64,000 bases of DNA from Paraburkholderia phytofirmans OLGA172 (GCF_001634365.1 NZ_CP014579.1:992001-1056000); one strand, 5' to 3'; counted from the first letter of the stretch, positions 45,138 to 54,040 are shown. Made by a program: numbers and translations. Notes: generated by a model from the letters alone, not told the origin.

Positions 45138-45887
45138 ATGGTGATTCTTGTGCCAGTCAAACGCGTAGTTGACCACAGCGTGAAGGTCCGCGTGAAGTCG
45201 GACAACACGGGTGTCGACATCGCCAATGTGAAGATGTCGATGAATCCGTTTGACGAAATTGCCGTCGAAGAGGCGGTGCGCCTGAAAGAAGCGGGCGTCG
45301 CGACAGAAGTGATCGCGGTGTCGGCGGGCGTCACGCAATGTCAGGAAACGCTGCGCACGGCGCTGGCGATCGGTGCGGACCGCGCCATCCTGATCGAGTC
45401 GAACGAAGACCTGCAACCGCTGGCGGTCGCTAAGCTGCTGAAGGCGCTGGTCGACAAGGAACAGCCGCAACTGGTGATCCTCGGCAAGCAGGCCATCGAC
45501 GACGATTCGAATCAGACAGGTCAGATGCTGGCTGCGCTGGCGAGTCTGCCGCAAGCTACTTTTGCGTCGAAAGTTGTAGTCGCTGACGGCAAGGTGCAGG
45601 TGTCGCGCGAAATCGACGGTGGCGCGGAAACGCTGTCGCTGAAACTGCCTGCGGTAATTACAGCTGATCTGCGCCTGAACGATCCGCGCTACGTGACGCT
45701 ACCGAACATCATGAAGGCGAAGAAGAAGCCGCTGGAAGTCATCAAGCCGGAAGATCTCGGTGTTGACGTGACGCCGCGTCTGAAGACGCTTAAGGTCAGC
45801 GAGCCGCCCAAGCGCAGCGCCGGCGTGATGGTCGCCGACGTGCATACCTTGGTCGAGAAGCTCAAGATTGAAGCCACGGTGCGTTAA
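45138..45887 (+). CDS. etfB: Electron transfer flavoprotein beta subunit
   Basis: 249 residues, normal length. [20 protein letters not shown], the [16 protein letters not shown] block and the family signature around [19 protein letters not shown] are present. It binds AMP and, with EtfA, carries electrons from acyl-CoA and other flavin dehydrogenases to ETF-ubiquinone oxidoreductase. It is first in an etfB-etfA-hbd unit. The start is the ATG at 45138 after GGGAGAAA. In this context it probably serves local acyl-CoA catabolism; a second housekeeping copy elsewhere in the genome is likely but not shown here. Confidence 0.95.
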   Translation: MVILVPVKRVVDHSVKVRVKSDNTGVDIANVKMSMNPFDEIAVEEAVRLKEAGVATEVIAVSAGVTQCQETLRTALAIGADRAILIESNEDLQPLAVAKLLKALVDKEQPQLVILGKQAIDDDSNQTGQMLAALASLPQATFASKVVVADGKVQVSREIDGGAETLSLKLPAVITADLRLNDPRYVTLPNIMKAKKKPLEVIKPEDLGVDVTPRLKTLKVSEPPKRSAGVMVADVHTLVEKLKIEATVR

Positions 45888-45903
45888 GAGGGAGACGAAC
45901 GAA

Positions 45904-46866
45904 ATGACGATTCTGGTAATTGCCGAACACGATGGCCCGAAGGACGCCCCCTTGGGGGGCAACGGGTCGCTGAAAGCCGCGACGCTGAACAGCGTTGCCG
46001 CCGCACAGAAGATTGGCGGCGCTATTCATGTGTTGATCGCGGGTCACAACGCGCAGGCTGCGGCTGAAGCGGCAGCGAAGGTGGCAGGCGTGGCGAAGGT
46101 GCTGCTGGCCGATGCACCGCAACTGGAAGCAGGTCTCGCGGAAAACGTCGCAGCGACGGTGCTGAACATCGCGAAGGACTACACGCACATCCTGGCTCCA
46201 GCTACCGCTTACGGCAAGAACATCGCGCCGCGCGTTGCAGCGAAGCTGGACGTCGCGCAGATCAGCGACATCATCGCAGTGGATTCCGCCGACACATTCG
46301 ACCGCCCGATCTACGCGGGCAACGCGATCGCGAAGGTGCAGTCTCAAGATCCGATCAAGGTCATCACGGTCCGTTCGACCGGTTTCGATCCTGTTGCAGC
46401 CGAAGGCGGCAGCGCAACGATCGAGAAAATCCAGGCGGCAGCCGACAGTGGCCTCTCGCAGTTCGTCAGCCGTGAAGTGACGAAGCTGGATCGCCCGGAA
46501 CTGACGTCGGCGAAGATCATCGTCTCGGGTGGCCGCGGTCTGGGCAACGGCGAAAACTACACCAAGGTGTTGGAGCCGCTGGCCGACAAGCTGAACGCCG
46601 CGCTGGGCGCATCGCGTGCAGCCGTGGATGCGGGCTTCGTACCGAACGACTATCAGGTCGGCCAAACCGGCAAGATCGTCGCGCCGCAACTGTATGTGGC
46701 AGTCGGCATCTCGGGCGCAATCCAGCATCTGGCCGGGATGAAAGACAGCAAAGTGATCGTCGCAGTCAACAAGGACCCGGAGGCGCCGATTTTCAGCGTC
46801 GCCGATTACGGTCTGGTCGGTGATCTGTTCACGGTCGTGCCGGAACTCGTTAGCAACCTTAATTAG
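45904..46866 (+). CDS. etfA: Electron transfer flavoprotein alpha subunit, with a nine-residue repeat-derived insertion
   Basis: 320 residues. The C-terminal FAD-binding domain is clear: [58 protein letters not shown]. The N-terminus [10 protein letters not shown] should continue directly into (N)GSLKAATLN. Instead nine extra residues, GPKDAPLGG, coded by a 27-bp palindromic element at 45934-45960, lie in between. The insertion keeps the frame and falls in the loop after the first beta strand, so the protein may tolerate it. The gene follows etfB by 16 bases with GGGAG in front of the ATG. Confidence 0.95.
   Translation: MTILVIAEHDGPKDAPLGGNGSLKAATLNSVAAAQKIGGAIHVLIAGHNAQAAAEAAAKVAGVAKVLLADAPQLEAGLAENVAATVLNIAKDYTHILAPATAYGKNIAPRVAAKLDVAQISDIIAVDSADTFDRPIYAGNAIAKVQSQDPIKVITVRSTGFDPVAAEGGSATIEKIQAAADSGLSQFVSREVTKLDRPELTSAKIIVSGGRGLGNGENYTKVLEPLADKLNAALGASRAAVDAGFVPNDYQVGQTGKIVAPQLYVAVGISGAIQHLAGMKDSKVIVAVNKDPEAPIFSVADYGLVGDLFTVVPELVSNLN
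45934..45960. repeat. Single 27-bp palindromic element inside etfA
   Basis: GGCCCGAAGGACGCCCCCTT followed by GGGGGGC. The inner part GCCCCC-TT-GGGGGC is a perfect short hairpin. It matches the units of the 23311-23466 array (CCCGAAGGA, three to five bases, CCCCT, one or two bases, GGGGG) and is exactly nine codons long. Confidence 0.85.
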
Positions 46867-46887
46867 CACGCAGTTGAGGCAAACACA

Positions 46888-47742
46888 ATGACAATCGAGT
46901 CAGTCGGGATCGTGGGTGCGGGCACTATGGGAAACGGCATCGCTCAGGCGGTGGCGGTAGCCGGTCTGAAGGCAGTGATAATCGATGTGACGGATGATGC
47001 GCTCGAGAAGGGCTTGGCAACACTCAAGCGCAGTCTCGAACGCCTCGTCGTGAAAGGGAAGCTCGACGCGGGTGCGCGGGACGCCGCACTCATGCGCATC
47101 GTGACGTCGACCGACTATGAGCTTCTCGCGGGCGCTGACATTGTGATCGAAGCGGCCACCGAGAATGTTGAGCTCAAGACGCGAATTCTCAAGCAGATCG
47201 AGGTCGCGGTACGGCCTGAGACGATCATCGCGTCCAATACATCTTCAATTTCGATTACCGAATTGGCGACGACCCTCGCGGATTCGTCGCGTTTTATCGG
47301 CATGCATTTCTTTAATCCAGTGCCGATGATGCCACTTGTCGAAGTCATTTTGGGCTTGCAGACCAGTGCGCAGGTCGCAGAGGACGTGCGCGAGCTTGCA
47401 CTGCGTCTGGAAAAAATGCCGATCGCCGTAAAGAACTCACCGGGCTTCGTGGTGAACCGCATTCTCGTGCCAATGATCAACGAGGCATTCTTCGCGCTGG
47501 CGGAAGGTGTCGCGAGCGCCGAGGAAATCGATGCGGGCATGAAGCTCGGCGCGAACCATCCAATCGGGCCACTGGCGCTCGCCGACCTGATCGGCCTCGA
47601 CGTATGCCTTTCGATACTGGACGTATTCCTGAAGGACTTCGGAGACTCGAAGTATCGGGCCTCCACGTTGCTTCGCGAGATGGTGGCGGCGGGTCGGCAC
47701 GGCCGCAAATCAGGGCAGGGGGTCTACCAATACCCACGTTGA
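46888..47742 (+). CDS. 3-hydroxyacyl-CoA (3-hydroxybutyryl-CoA) dehydrogenase
   Basis: 284 residues, the normal size of the stand-alone enzyme (Hbd/PaaH type). The NAD-binding start is VGIVGAGTMGNGIAQAVAVAG. The catalytic His lies in FIGMHFFNPVPMMPLVEVI and the Glu in VIEAATENVELK. The C-terminal domain starts at NSPGFVVNRILVPMINEAFF. It oxidises 3-hydroxyacyl-CoA to 3-oxoacyl-CoA with NAD. It follows etfA by 21 bases and is probably co-transcribed, linking beta-oxidation-like steps to the flavoprotein carrier. Confidence 0.93.
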   Translation: MTIESVGIVGAGTMGNGIAQAVAVAGLKAVIIDVTDDALEKGLATLKRSLERLVVKGKLDAGARDAALMRIVTSTDYELLAGADIVIEAATENVELKTRILKQIEVAVRPETIIASNTSSISITELATTLADSSRFIGMHFFNPVPMMPLVEVILGLQTSAQVAEDVRELALRLEKMPIAVKNSPGFVVNRILVPMINEAFFALAEGVASAEEIDAGMKLGANHPIGPLALADLIGLDVCLSILDVFLKDFGDSKYRASTLLREMVAAGRHGRKSGQGVYQYPR

Positions 47743-47853
47743 CCAAATTATTCCTGGTTGTTACGTCCGCTTGACCAGGCGCAATCGGAGATGCCGGCAA
47801 ATCCAGCGCGGATCGCGACTGTCCATCCGGGCCGACGACAGTGTGCGTTAGTG

Positions 47854-48849
47854 TTAAGGACACACGTACCGATTTTCCATCTCAGACGCATCGGACGACG
47901 TCTCTTTCGCGAGTTGCTCCTGGGTAATTTTTCCAAGCAGTGCGAGGTCACGTGCAATCAGCTGAGGAAGATAGGTACGGAGGCACTCCACCCACGTCTT
48001 CGTCTTTGCATCAACATACTTTCGGGACGGATAAAGCGCATACACGTTGGTTTTCTGCAATGTATGACGCGCCAATACACGTACCAGGGTGCCGCTGCGC
48101 AATCCTTCGATCGCTGCGTAGACCGGCAGCATTCCGATGCCCATGCCTTCGCGGATGGCCACGGCAAGCGCCTCTGGAATATTCACCTGAACTGGCCCAT
48201 TGACCTGCATTTCGACGCTGCCCTCCGGACCGTCGATTGTCCAGTCGTGCACGCGAGACGCCGGCGACTTCAGAATCAAGCACTCGTGACGGTCAAGATC
48301 GGCGGGCACGCGCGGCACGCCGTGTGTCTTCAGATACATCGGCGACGCACAGAGGATGCTGAACGTCGAGCCAAGCAGGTGCGATACGATGTCGGAGTCT
48401 GGCAGCGATAAAGCGGTAATGACCGATACATCGCTGCTTCTCTGAAAGAGATCCGGCATACGTTGCGACATCGTAAGAGCGACCGTGACTTCGGGGTGTT
48501 GAGCACGGTAGCGCGAGATCGAGGGCAGCACATAATGCTGCCCTATACCCGCAAAACTGTGCATATGTAACGTGCCTGCTGGTCGCTCATGGGCGCGGCT
48601 GGCTTCTTCTTCGGCGCGTTCGACATCCGCGAGGATTTGTACGCAGCGTTCGAGATATTGTCCGCCTGCTGGTGTCAGTGCAAGACGGCGCGTCGAACGG
48701 TTTAGCAAGCGGGTACGTAGACGTGTTTCCAGTTCTGACACCGCCCGTGACATTACACCACTAGTCGAATTAAGCGACTGGGCTGCCGCAGTGAAACTGC
48801 CGGCCTCAATTATGCGAACGAATGCTCGCATCCTCTGTAACGTATCCAT
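47854..48849 (-). CDS. LysR-type regulator
   Basis: 331 residues, slightly long for the family because of a charged C-terminal tail (GKITQEQLAKETSSDASEMENRYVCP). The helix-turn-helix is GSFTAAAQSLNSTSGVMSRAVSELE (residues about 17-41). The effector domain is intact (HMHSFAGIGQHYVLPSISRY; AVAIREGMGIGMLPVYAAIEG). It belongs to the branch close to CrgA/YafC-like regulators. It converges with the etf operon, so its target is not obvious from position. Confidence 0.9.
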   Translation of the reverse strand: MDTLQRMRAFVRIIEAGSFTAAAQSLNSTSGVMSRAVSELETRLRTRLLNRSTRRLALTPAGGQYLERCVQILADVERAEEEASRAHERPAGTLHMHSFAGIGQHYVLPSISRYRAQHPEVTVALTMSQRMPDLFQRSSDVSVITALSLPDSDIVSHLLGSTFSILCASPMYLKTHGVPRVPADLDRHECLILKSPASRVHDWTIDGPEGSVEMQVNGPVQVNIPEALAVAIREGMGIGMLPVYAAIEGLRSGTLVRVLARHTLQKTNVYALYPSRKYVDAKTKTWVECLRTYLPQLIARDLALLGKITQEQLAKETSSDASEMENRYVCP

Positions 48850-49191
48850 CCAACCTTCTTCTCAGATTCGCGGTCGATGTTCTCTAGATCGCGGGTCCAC
48901 TACGTCGATTGAGATCGAGTGGTCTTTGCTACTCTCCCTCATTACTTGCAGGGGGCTATGTATGTGCGTTCAGCGCTTCCGGCGTTGGCCAAGAGGGCAA
49001 AATACGTCTGGCGCGAATGCGCCCGGCCCAGACCGAATTTGTTCCCGAGCTTTCGATGCCTTTAGCAATTTTGGATGAGATGGCCCGCGCGGCGCCCCTG
49101 TCGGCGTCGCGCGCTCAAGCTTCGTGTCAGCGGACCGATTGTCTTTGTGCGCAAATAGGGAGCGTCGCCAATGCACGAACGTCCGCGCGAA
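48850..49191. other. Gene-free spacer in the accessory region
   Basis: About 340 bases between the LysR gene start and the aldehyde dehydrogenase tail. A plus frame at 48909-49205 has a stretch KIRLARMRPAQTEFVPE that I could not place. I see no gene or regulatory signal that I would defend. Confidence 0.35.
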
Positions 49192-49515
49192 CTAGCGATG
49201 CGTGATGAATTTGGTGGTCAGGTATCCATCAAATGTCTCACTTCCACCTTCAATACCAGCGCCGCTGTCCTTGATGCCGCCAAAGGGTGTCTCCGGCAAC
49301 GAGATACCAAAGTAATTTATGTTCACCGTGCCCGCCTCAATCGCATTCGAAACATGTGTCGCCGTGCGCAACGAACCGGTGAACACATAGGAAACCAGCC
49401 GAATGGCAGACTGTTGGCGCCTGCGCACGCCTTCTTCGATGTCGTGAAAGCAGCACGACGGGAGCGATGGGGCCAAATGGTTCTTCGTGCAGTAATCTAG
49501 CGTTGTCGGGTTGAT
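49192..49515 (-). pseudogene. NAD-dependent aldehyde dehydrogenase, C-terminal fragment with frameshift
   Basis: The first piece, PDNARLLHEEPFGPIAPVV, is in one frame. The rest, DIEEGVRRRQQSAIRL, SYVFTGSLRTATHVSNAIEA and FGISLPETPFGGIKDSGAGI, is in another, with the shift near 49445. It corresponds to the last 100-110 residues of a roughly 480-residue dehydrogenase (closest in style to succinate-semialdehyde dehydrogenases). The catalytic Cys and NAD-binding parts are gone. It abuts the 3' end of the DsbA-type gene within a few bases, so a deletion joined the two. Confidence 0.85.
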
Positions 49516-49543
49516 CAACAATCCCGACAGCCCTCATCACAGG

Positions 49544-50149
49544 TCACACGGCAACTTGTTCCTGTCGGCGGACTTCCTCTTCGGCGTACTGGACGCGATC
49601 CTGGCCGAAGAACATTGTGTTACCGACGAAAAGCACCGGCGCGCCGAAAAGCCCACGCTGGACAGCGGCCTGCGTTTCCCGTTTCAGCGCATCCTTGATT
49701 TCCGGGTCTTGCGTTGCCGCCAGAATCGCGTCGACGGGCAGATGTGCGGCCGTGAGGACTGCCTTGATCTCTGCAATATCGCCGAGATTGCGCCCGTCTG
49801 CCCACATTGCCGTGAACACTGCGTCTGAATATTCGAGCAGAAATCCTTCGCGCTGAGCATATATTGCACCGCGCATCAGATTGAGCGTATTGATCGGGAA
49901 GTTCGGGTTGACGGTGAATGGCACCCCATATCGCCTCGCAAAAAACTCCATGTCGGCAATCATCCACTTACGCTTCAGTGGGATGTCCATGGGGGACACG
50001 TTGGATGTTGCCTGCAGAATGCCCCCGAGCAGGATGGGCCGGAAACGTACAACTGCTCCCGTGCGTTCTGCCAGTCCGGGCATTTGCTCGTAGGCGAGGT
50101 AACTCGTCGGACTACCATAGTCGAAATAGAAATCTACCTGCATAGACAC
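49544..50149 (-). CDS. DsbA-family oxidoreductase, 2-hydroxychromene-2-carboxylate isomerase type
   Basis: 201 residues. The thioredoxin-fold start VDFYFDYGSPTSYLAYEQMPGLAERTG, with Ser in the DYGSP position that binds glutathione, then RPILLGGILQAT and the C-terminal GAPVLFVGNTMFFGQDRV, place it in the DSBA/HCCA isomerase (kappa GST-like) family. There is no signal peptide and no CxxC, so it is a cytoplasmic glutathione-dependent isomerase. The GTG at 50149 lies six bases after AGGAG; ATG 50143 (12 bases) and ATG 50167 are alternatives. It follows the SDR gene by about 20 bases in one operon. The substrate is unknown, but such enzymes act in aromatic-ring catabolism. Confidence 0.85.
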   Translation of the reverse strand: MSMQVDFYFDYGSPTSYLAYEQMPGLAERTGAVVRFRPILLGGILQATSNVSPMDIPLKRKWMIADMEFFARRYGVPFTVNPNFPINTLNLMRGAIYAQREGFLLEYSDAVFTAMWADGRNLGDIAEIKAVLTAAHLPVDAILAATQDPEIKDALKRETQAAVQRGLFGAPVLFVGNTMFFGQDRVQYAEEEVRRQEQVAV

Positions 50150-50168
50150 AGTTGTCTCCTTGGACATC

Positions 50169-50903
50169 TCAGATGTTGGTGACGGGTTCAAGCCACGGGC
50201 GAATATCAAACTCAAAGGTCCATGCACTGCGTTTTTGCGTGTGCATGTACCAGTAGGTGTCGGCGATGTCATTGGGCGCAAGCAACCCGTCGGCTGGGCG
50301 TGATGCCACCAGATCGGCGAAACGCTCGCGAACGAAGGGGGTGTCGATTGGCCCGTCGATTACCGGGTGAACGATATGCAGCCCCTGCTTGCCAAATTCG
50401 CGCGCCATGCTCTGGGCGAGCGCGCGCAAACCATGCTTGGCGCCAGCGAAAGCCGAAAAGCCCTCGCCCCCGCGGATACTTGCCGTTGCCCCTGTGAGGA
50501 AGATAGTTCCTTCTCCCCGCGGTACCATATATTTTGCTGCCTCCCTCCCGGTTAGAAATCCTGAGAAACACGCCATTTCCCAGACCTTGTAGTACTTCTG
50601 GGCCGTTGTCTCGCGCAAACCAAACTGGATATTCGCACCGATGTTGAAGACAACAATCGCCAAAGGACCCAGGTCGTTTTCAATTGCGGCGAAGAGGGAA
50701 ACGATCTGGTCTTCCTTGCGGGCGTCGCATCCAAATGCGTGAGCGTTACCCCCTTCCGCGCGGATTGACTCCACTAACGGCTCGAGTTGCTCTGCGTTAC
50801 GGCGCGCAACGCAAACGGTCAGACCTTCACGCGCAAAGCGGCGCGCAAGTGCGGAGCCGAGACTGTCGCCGGCACCAACGATCAGAGCGGTACGGGTTTT
50901 CAC
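50169..50903 (-). CDS. Short-chain dehydrogenase/reductase-like protein with Tyr to Phe at the active site
   Basis: 244 residues, paralogue of the protein at 37715. The Rossmann start is ALIVGAGDSLGSALARRFA, there is a FNIGAN motif in place of NNAG, and the Ser region is TIFLTGATASIRG. The YxxxK site reads FAGAK, so Tyr is Phe here too. The C-terminal KRSAWTFEFDIRPW is shared with the paralogue. The GTG at 50903 (VKTRTALIVGAG) with AAAGGA upstream is a better start than ATG 50939, which lies inside the operator. It is the first gene of the SDR-isomerase operon and sits behind the operator at 50925-50942. Confidence 0.85.
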   Translation of the reverse strand: MKTRTALIVGAGDSLGSALARRFAREGLTVCVARRNAEQLEPLVESIRAEGGNAHAFGCDARKEDQIVSLFAAIENDLGPLAIVVFNIGANIQFGLRETTAQKYYKVWEMACFSGFLTGREAAKYMVPRGEGTIFLTGATASIRGGEGFSAFAGAKHGLRALAQSMAREFGKQGLHIVHPVIDGPIDTPFVRERFADLVASRPADGLLAPNDIADTYWYMHTQKRSAWTFEFDIRPWLEPVTNI

Positions 50904-50924
50904 GGTAGTGATTTCCTTTGTTTG

Positions 50925-50970
50925 TAGGTGTGAATACACCTATCATATCGCCAATACAAACTATTTCAAG
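50925..50970 (-). promoter_or_regulatory. Promoter-operator module A (SDR-isomerase operon)
   Basis: The operator TAGGTGTGAATACACCTA (50925-50942) is a perfect 7-bp inverted repeat around GAAT. On the minus strand a -10 TATGAT (50947-50942) shares its last base with the operator, and a -35 TTGAAA (50969-50964) lies 16 bases further up. A bound repressor would cover the transcription start. The same geometry occurs at 56451 and 57824. Confidence 0.72.
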
Positions 50971-51122
50971 CGCTGAATCGCATCGTACTGACTTTGGGAG
51001 TCGCTTACTGAAGGTGACTTTTACGGGTATCCGCTAGCACGCGGTGACATCCCGCCAAAGACGTGAGTTTTCCCAAGTGAAGTAGCACAAGGTTGCAACG
51101 CACTCAATGTAGGAGACAAGCA

Positions 51123-52757
51123 ATGCCATCTATGTTCGACGAAGGGCTCAACAAGACCAAAGCAAACCATACGCCACTGTCGCCGTTATCGTTCCTTCGA
51201 CGGTCAGCCGAGGTTTATCCCGAGTATGTGGCTGTCGTGTATGGCGACTATCGTTTGACCTATCATGAGATGCGGGAGCGCTGCATGGCGTTTGCTGGAT
51301 TTCTGGATACGGCAGGTCTGGGCGAGGGCGATGTCGTTTCAGCCATACTGCCGAACATCCCAGAAATGATCGAGATGCACTTCGCCGCCAACACTGGCGG
51401 CAGGGTCTTGCACCCCATCAGTACGCGCCTCGATGCTGCCGCGATACGGTTTCAGCTTGAACACGCAGAGTCAAAGATTCTTGTTTTCGACAGCGAGTAC
51501 GCTGGAACCGTCGGCGAAGCCGTGGCTGGGATGACCTCCCCCCCGACCCTGATCGAGGTCAATGACCCGTACGCAACATTCCAGGCCAGTGGCCTGCCCT
51601 CTGCGGTGCCCTATGAAAGCGCACTCGTTATGGGGCAGCAGGCGGCACATTTGCGTGGACCACGAGACGAATGGGAGCCGATTGCGCTTTCCTATACATC
51701 TGGGACGACAGGCAATCCCAAAGGTGTCGTCACGCATCACCGAGGCGCCTATCTCAATGCGATGGCAAACACGGTCGCATGGTCCATGCCATCGCATGCA
51801 ACGTACCTCTGGGTACTGCCGATGTTTCACTGCAATGGCTGGTGCTTCCCGTGGACGATTACCTTGCTCGCGGGCCGACATGTATGCCTACGCAAGGCAG
51901 ATCCGCGCGAGATTGTTCGTCTTGCGAATGAACACCAGGTGACCAACCTGTGCGCGGCGCCCGTAGTGCTTTCCATGCTTGCCGAGTGTGGGAGGGAAGG
52001 CTTGGCGTTTGTTCGACCGGTGCGGATCCTGACTGCCGGGGCCGCGCCTGCGCCGCGAGTCATTGCGGATATCGAGCGTCTTAATGCAGAGGTCACTCAG
52101 GTTTACGGATTGACGGAGACCTATTCCTCCACCGCTATTAGCGCCTGGAAGGCCGAATGGAACGAGCGTCCGGATGACGAGCGATACAAGCTCAAGTCTC
52201 GTGCAGGCGTGCAGTACCCGGCTTGCGAGGAACTCGAGGTGGTTGGACAGACATTCGCGCCGGTGCCGCGCGACGGCAAGACCGTCGGCGAAGTAGTGGT
52301 TCGCGGCAACACGGTCATGCGTGGTTATCTCAAGAACTCGACCGCCACTGAGGAGGCATTCGCCGGTGGCTGGCTCCATACCGGCGATCTGGCCGTCCGT
52401 TTCCCCGATGGCTATATTGCCATCTGCGACCGATCAAAGGACATGATCAATTCTGGCGGGGAGAAGATGTCTTCGCTCGAGATAGAGGAGGTTCTGATTT
52501 CGCATCCTGCGATATTCGAGACAGCGGTAGTGGCAGCACCGCACCCCAAATGGGGCGAGGTTCCATGGGCGTTTGTCAACGTTCGCGAAGGGCACACCCT
52601 CGGCGAGGACGAACTAATTACCTATTGCGCGGCGAGGCTCGCGCGCTACAAGGTACCCACGCGATTTATCTTTGGTCCGCTTGAGCGGACTGCAACCGGA
52701 AAGGTGCAGAAATTTAAATTAAGGGAAATTGCCAGGGACACGTCCGCTCAAGATTAG
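51123..52757 (+). CDS. AMP-dependent acyl-CoA synthetase
   Basis: 544 residues of the ANL superfamily, the length of medium- or long-chain fatty acyl-CoA ligases. Motifs are LSYTSGTTGNPKGVVTHHRG (ATP/P-loop), VYGLTETYSS, HTGDLAVRFPDGYIAICDRSK and the catalytic Lys in TATGKVQKFKLREIA. It activates a carboxylic acid to its CoA thioester. The ATG at 51123 has TAGGAG at good spacing; the frame upstream to 51093 is not needed. It is divergent from the SDR operon and followed by DUF485/actP relics, so it may have activated an acid imported by that symporter. Confidence 0.92.
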   Translation: MPSMFDEGLNKTKANHTPLSPLSFLRRSAEVYPEYVAVVYGDYRLTYHEMRERCMAFAGFLDTAGLGEGDVVSAILPNIPEMIEMHFAANTGGRVLHPISTRLDAAAIRFQLEHAESKILVFDSEYAGTVGEAVAGMTSPPTLIEVNDPYATFQASGLPSAVPYESALVMGQQAAHLRGPRDEWEPIALSYTSGTTGNPKGVVTHHRGAYLNAMANTVAWSMPSHATYLWVLPMFHCNGWCFPWTITLLAGRHVCLRKADPREIVRLANEHQVTNLCAAPVVLSMLAECGREGLAFVRPVRILTAGAAPAPRVIADIERLNAEVTQVYGLTETYSSTAISAWKAEWNERPDDERYKLKSRAGVQYPACEELEVVGQTFAPVPRDGKTVGEVVVRGNTVMRGYLKNSTATEEAFAGGWLHTGDLAVRFPDGYIAICDRSKDMINSGGEKMSSLEIEEVLISHPAIFETAVVAAPHPKWGEVPWAFVNVREGHTLGEDELITYCAARLARYKVPTRFIFGPLERTATGKVQKFKLREIARDTSAQD

Positions 52758-52920
52758 ATGTGGACAAACGCAGGTGGCAGCGCGTCTCAATACCCCCAAA
52801 AATACGCGGCAGCATTTTTTGAATCTGCGAAAAAAAGGCCGCCGTGCGGTTGGCTTTCGATATGACGTTACCGCCGTAGGGGTTGCTCGAATAAAAATCC
52901 GGCGAAACCCGAAATTCGCC

Positions 52921-53184
52921 ATGATGGTTCGCAAGCGCACGCGACTCGCGATCATGCTGTCGGTCATCGTGCTGGTGCCGTACTACGCATTTATGATGAT
53001 CACTGCCTTCAGCCCCGAACTGCTGAGCCGACCACTTGCCGCCGGCGCAGTGATGACGGTTGGCTGGCCGCTTGCGACGATCATGATCGTCGGCGCCTGG
53101 ATGACTACTGGCGTTTACATCCTGCGTGCCAATGGCGAGTTCGATGCGCTGAATAAGGAAATACTCGAGGAGGCATCCAAATGA
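52921..53184 (+). CDS. DUF485 (YjcH-like) small membrane protein, N-terminus probably lost
   Basis: 88 residues from ATG 52921. It has two hydrophobic segments, LAIMLSVIVLVPYYAFMMITAF and GWPLATIMIVGAWMTTGVYILRA, and ends FDALNKEILEEASK. This is the DUF485 partner coded in front of actP-type symporters. In the frame just upstream, RNPKF matches the usual start of the family, but nothing before it does. The natural start codon therefore seems lost, and translation would begin at 52921 or upstream in foreign sequence. The stop overlaps the old actP start (ATGA at 53181), as in intact operons. Confidence 0.68.
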   Translation: MMVRKRTRLAIMLSVIVLVPYYAFMMITAFSPELLSRPLAAGAVMTVGWPLATIMIVGAWMTTGVYILRANGEFDALNKEILEEASK

Positions 53185-53899
53185 AACGTTGCCTACTTTC
53201 GGTGGAATGGTCGCGACGACCTGGGTGCAAATTATCAAGGCGTGTTTGCTGCTTGGCGGCGGCATCGTGCTGATGCTCTTGTCGTTCGCCAGGTTTGGTT
53301 TTTCATTCGACGCGTTGTTCCGCGAGGCGGTTGCCGCTTATAAGGCTGGCGTCGGGATCATGAGTCCTGGTTCACTAATGGCCGATCCGGTTTCCGCTGT
53401 GTCGCTGTCATTGGGTCTTCTATTCGGCACGGCGGGACTGCCGCACATTATGATGCGCTTCTTTACCGTCCCGAATGCCCGGGAAGCACGCAATTCGGTG
53501 TTTTACGCGACTGGTTTCATCGGTTTCTTCTTTCTCATTGTGATCATTCTCGGCATCGCTGCGATCAGCGTTGTCGGAACCAATCCGAACTTTTTTGAGG
53601 GTGGCCACGTTGGCGGAAAGCTGATTGGCGGCGGCAACATGGCAGTCATGCATCTCGCCAAGGCGGTCGGTCTGGTGATCCTGTCGCCGGCGGTTTGGGT
53701 AAAAGTGTTAGGCAATGCCAAGGCGGTATTTCCATACGACCATCCGGCAATCATTTCAATGAACGCGGCGTTTTTCGTCACATTGCTGATGTCAGTGACC
53801 GACAAGAGCGCGCGCGCCGCCGGCGAAGCCGAAGCCTTCGAGGAACAGTACATCCGTGCTCAGACCGGGCTCGGTGCTACAGCGCCTTCAAGTCACTGA
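53181..53899 (+). pseudogene. Cation/acetate symporter (ActP-like), multiply deleted
   Basis: The original start survives (ATG 53181, MKRCLL). After about 12 codons a deletion of some 180 codons and a frame change lead into TFGGMVATTWVQIIKACLLL, which is read from the frame at 53189. The middle part is good (LLFGTAGLPHIMMRFFTVPN; GGHVGGKLIGGGNMAVMHLA). A second, in-frame deletion removes about 130 codons between AKAVG and the C-terminal segment VWVKVLGNAKAVFPYDHPAI. What remains is about 237 codons of roughly 550, so transport is not expected. Confidence 0.85.
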
Positions 53900-53946
53900 T
53901 TACCCGGCCTTCTCGCTGACCAAAAGAACGCCGCTTCAGCTATTTT

Positions 53947-53970
53947 AGGAGCCCTCGGGCTCCTTTTTTT
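53947..53970 (+). terminator. Rho-independent terminator after the actP relic
   Basis: A perfect 8-bp stem AGGAGCCC-TC-GGGCTCCT (53947-53964) is followed by six T. It marks the end of the ligase-DUF485-actP transcript. Confidence 0.92.
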
Positions 53971-54012
53971 ATCGCGTGTCCTGCAGCAGCCGATGCCATC
54001 TCTCACGCTGCT

Positions 54013-54040
54013 TCGAGCACTGCCATCGGGCAGTGCTCGA
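54013..54040. repeat. Perfect 12-bp inverted repeat
   Basis: TCGAGCACTGCC (54013-54024) and GGCAGTGCTCGA (54029-54040) are separated by four bases (ATCG). It lacks a T-tract, so it is not an ordinary terminator. It lies 43 bases after one and about 160 bases before the converging molybdoenzyme gene. Confidence 0.9.
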
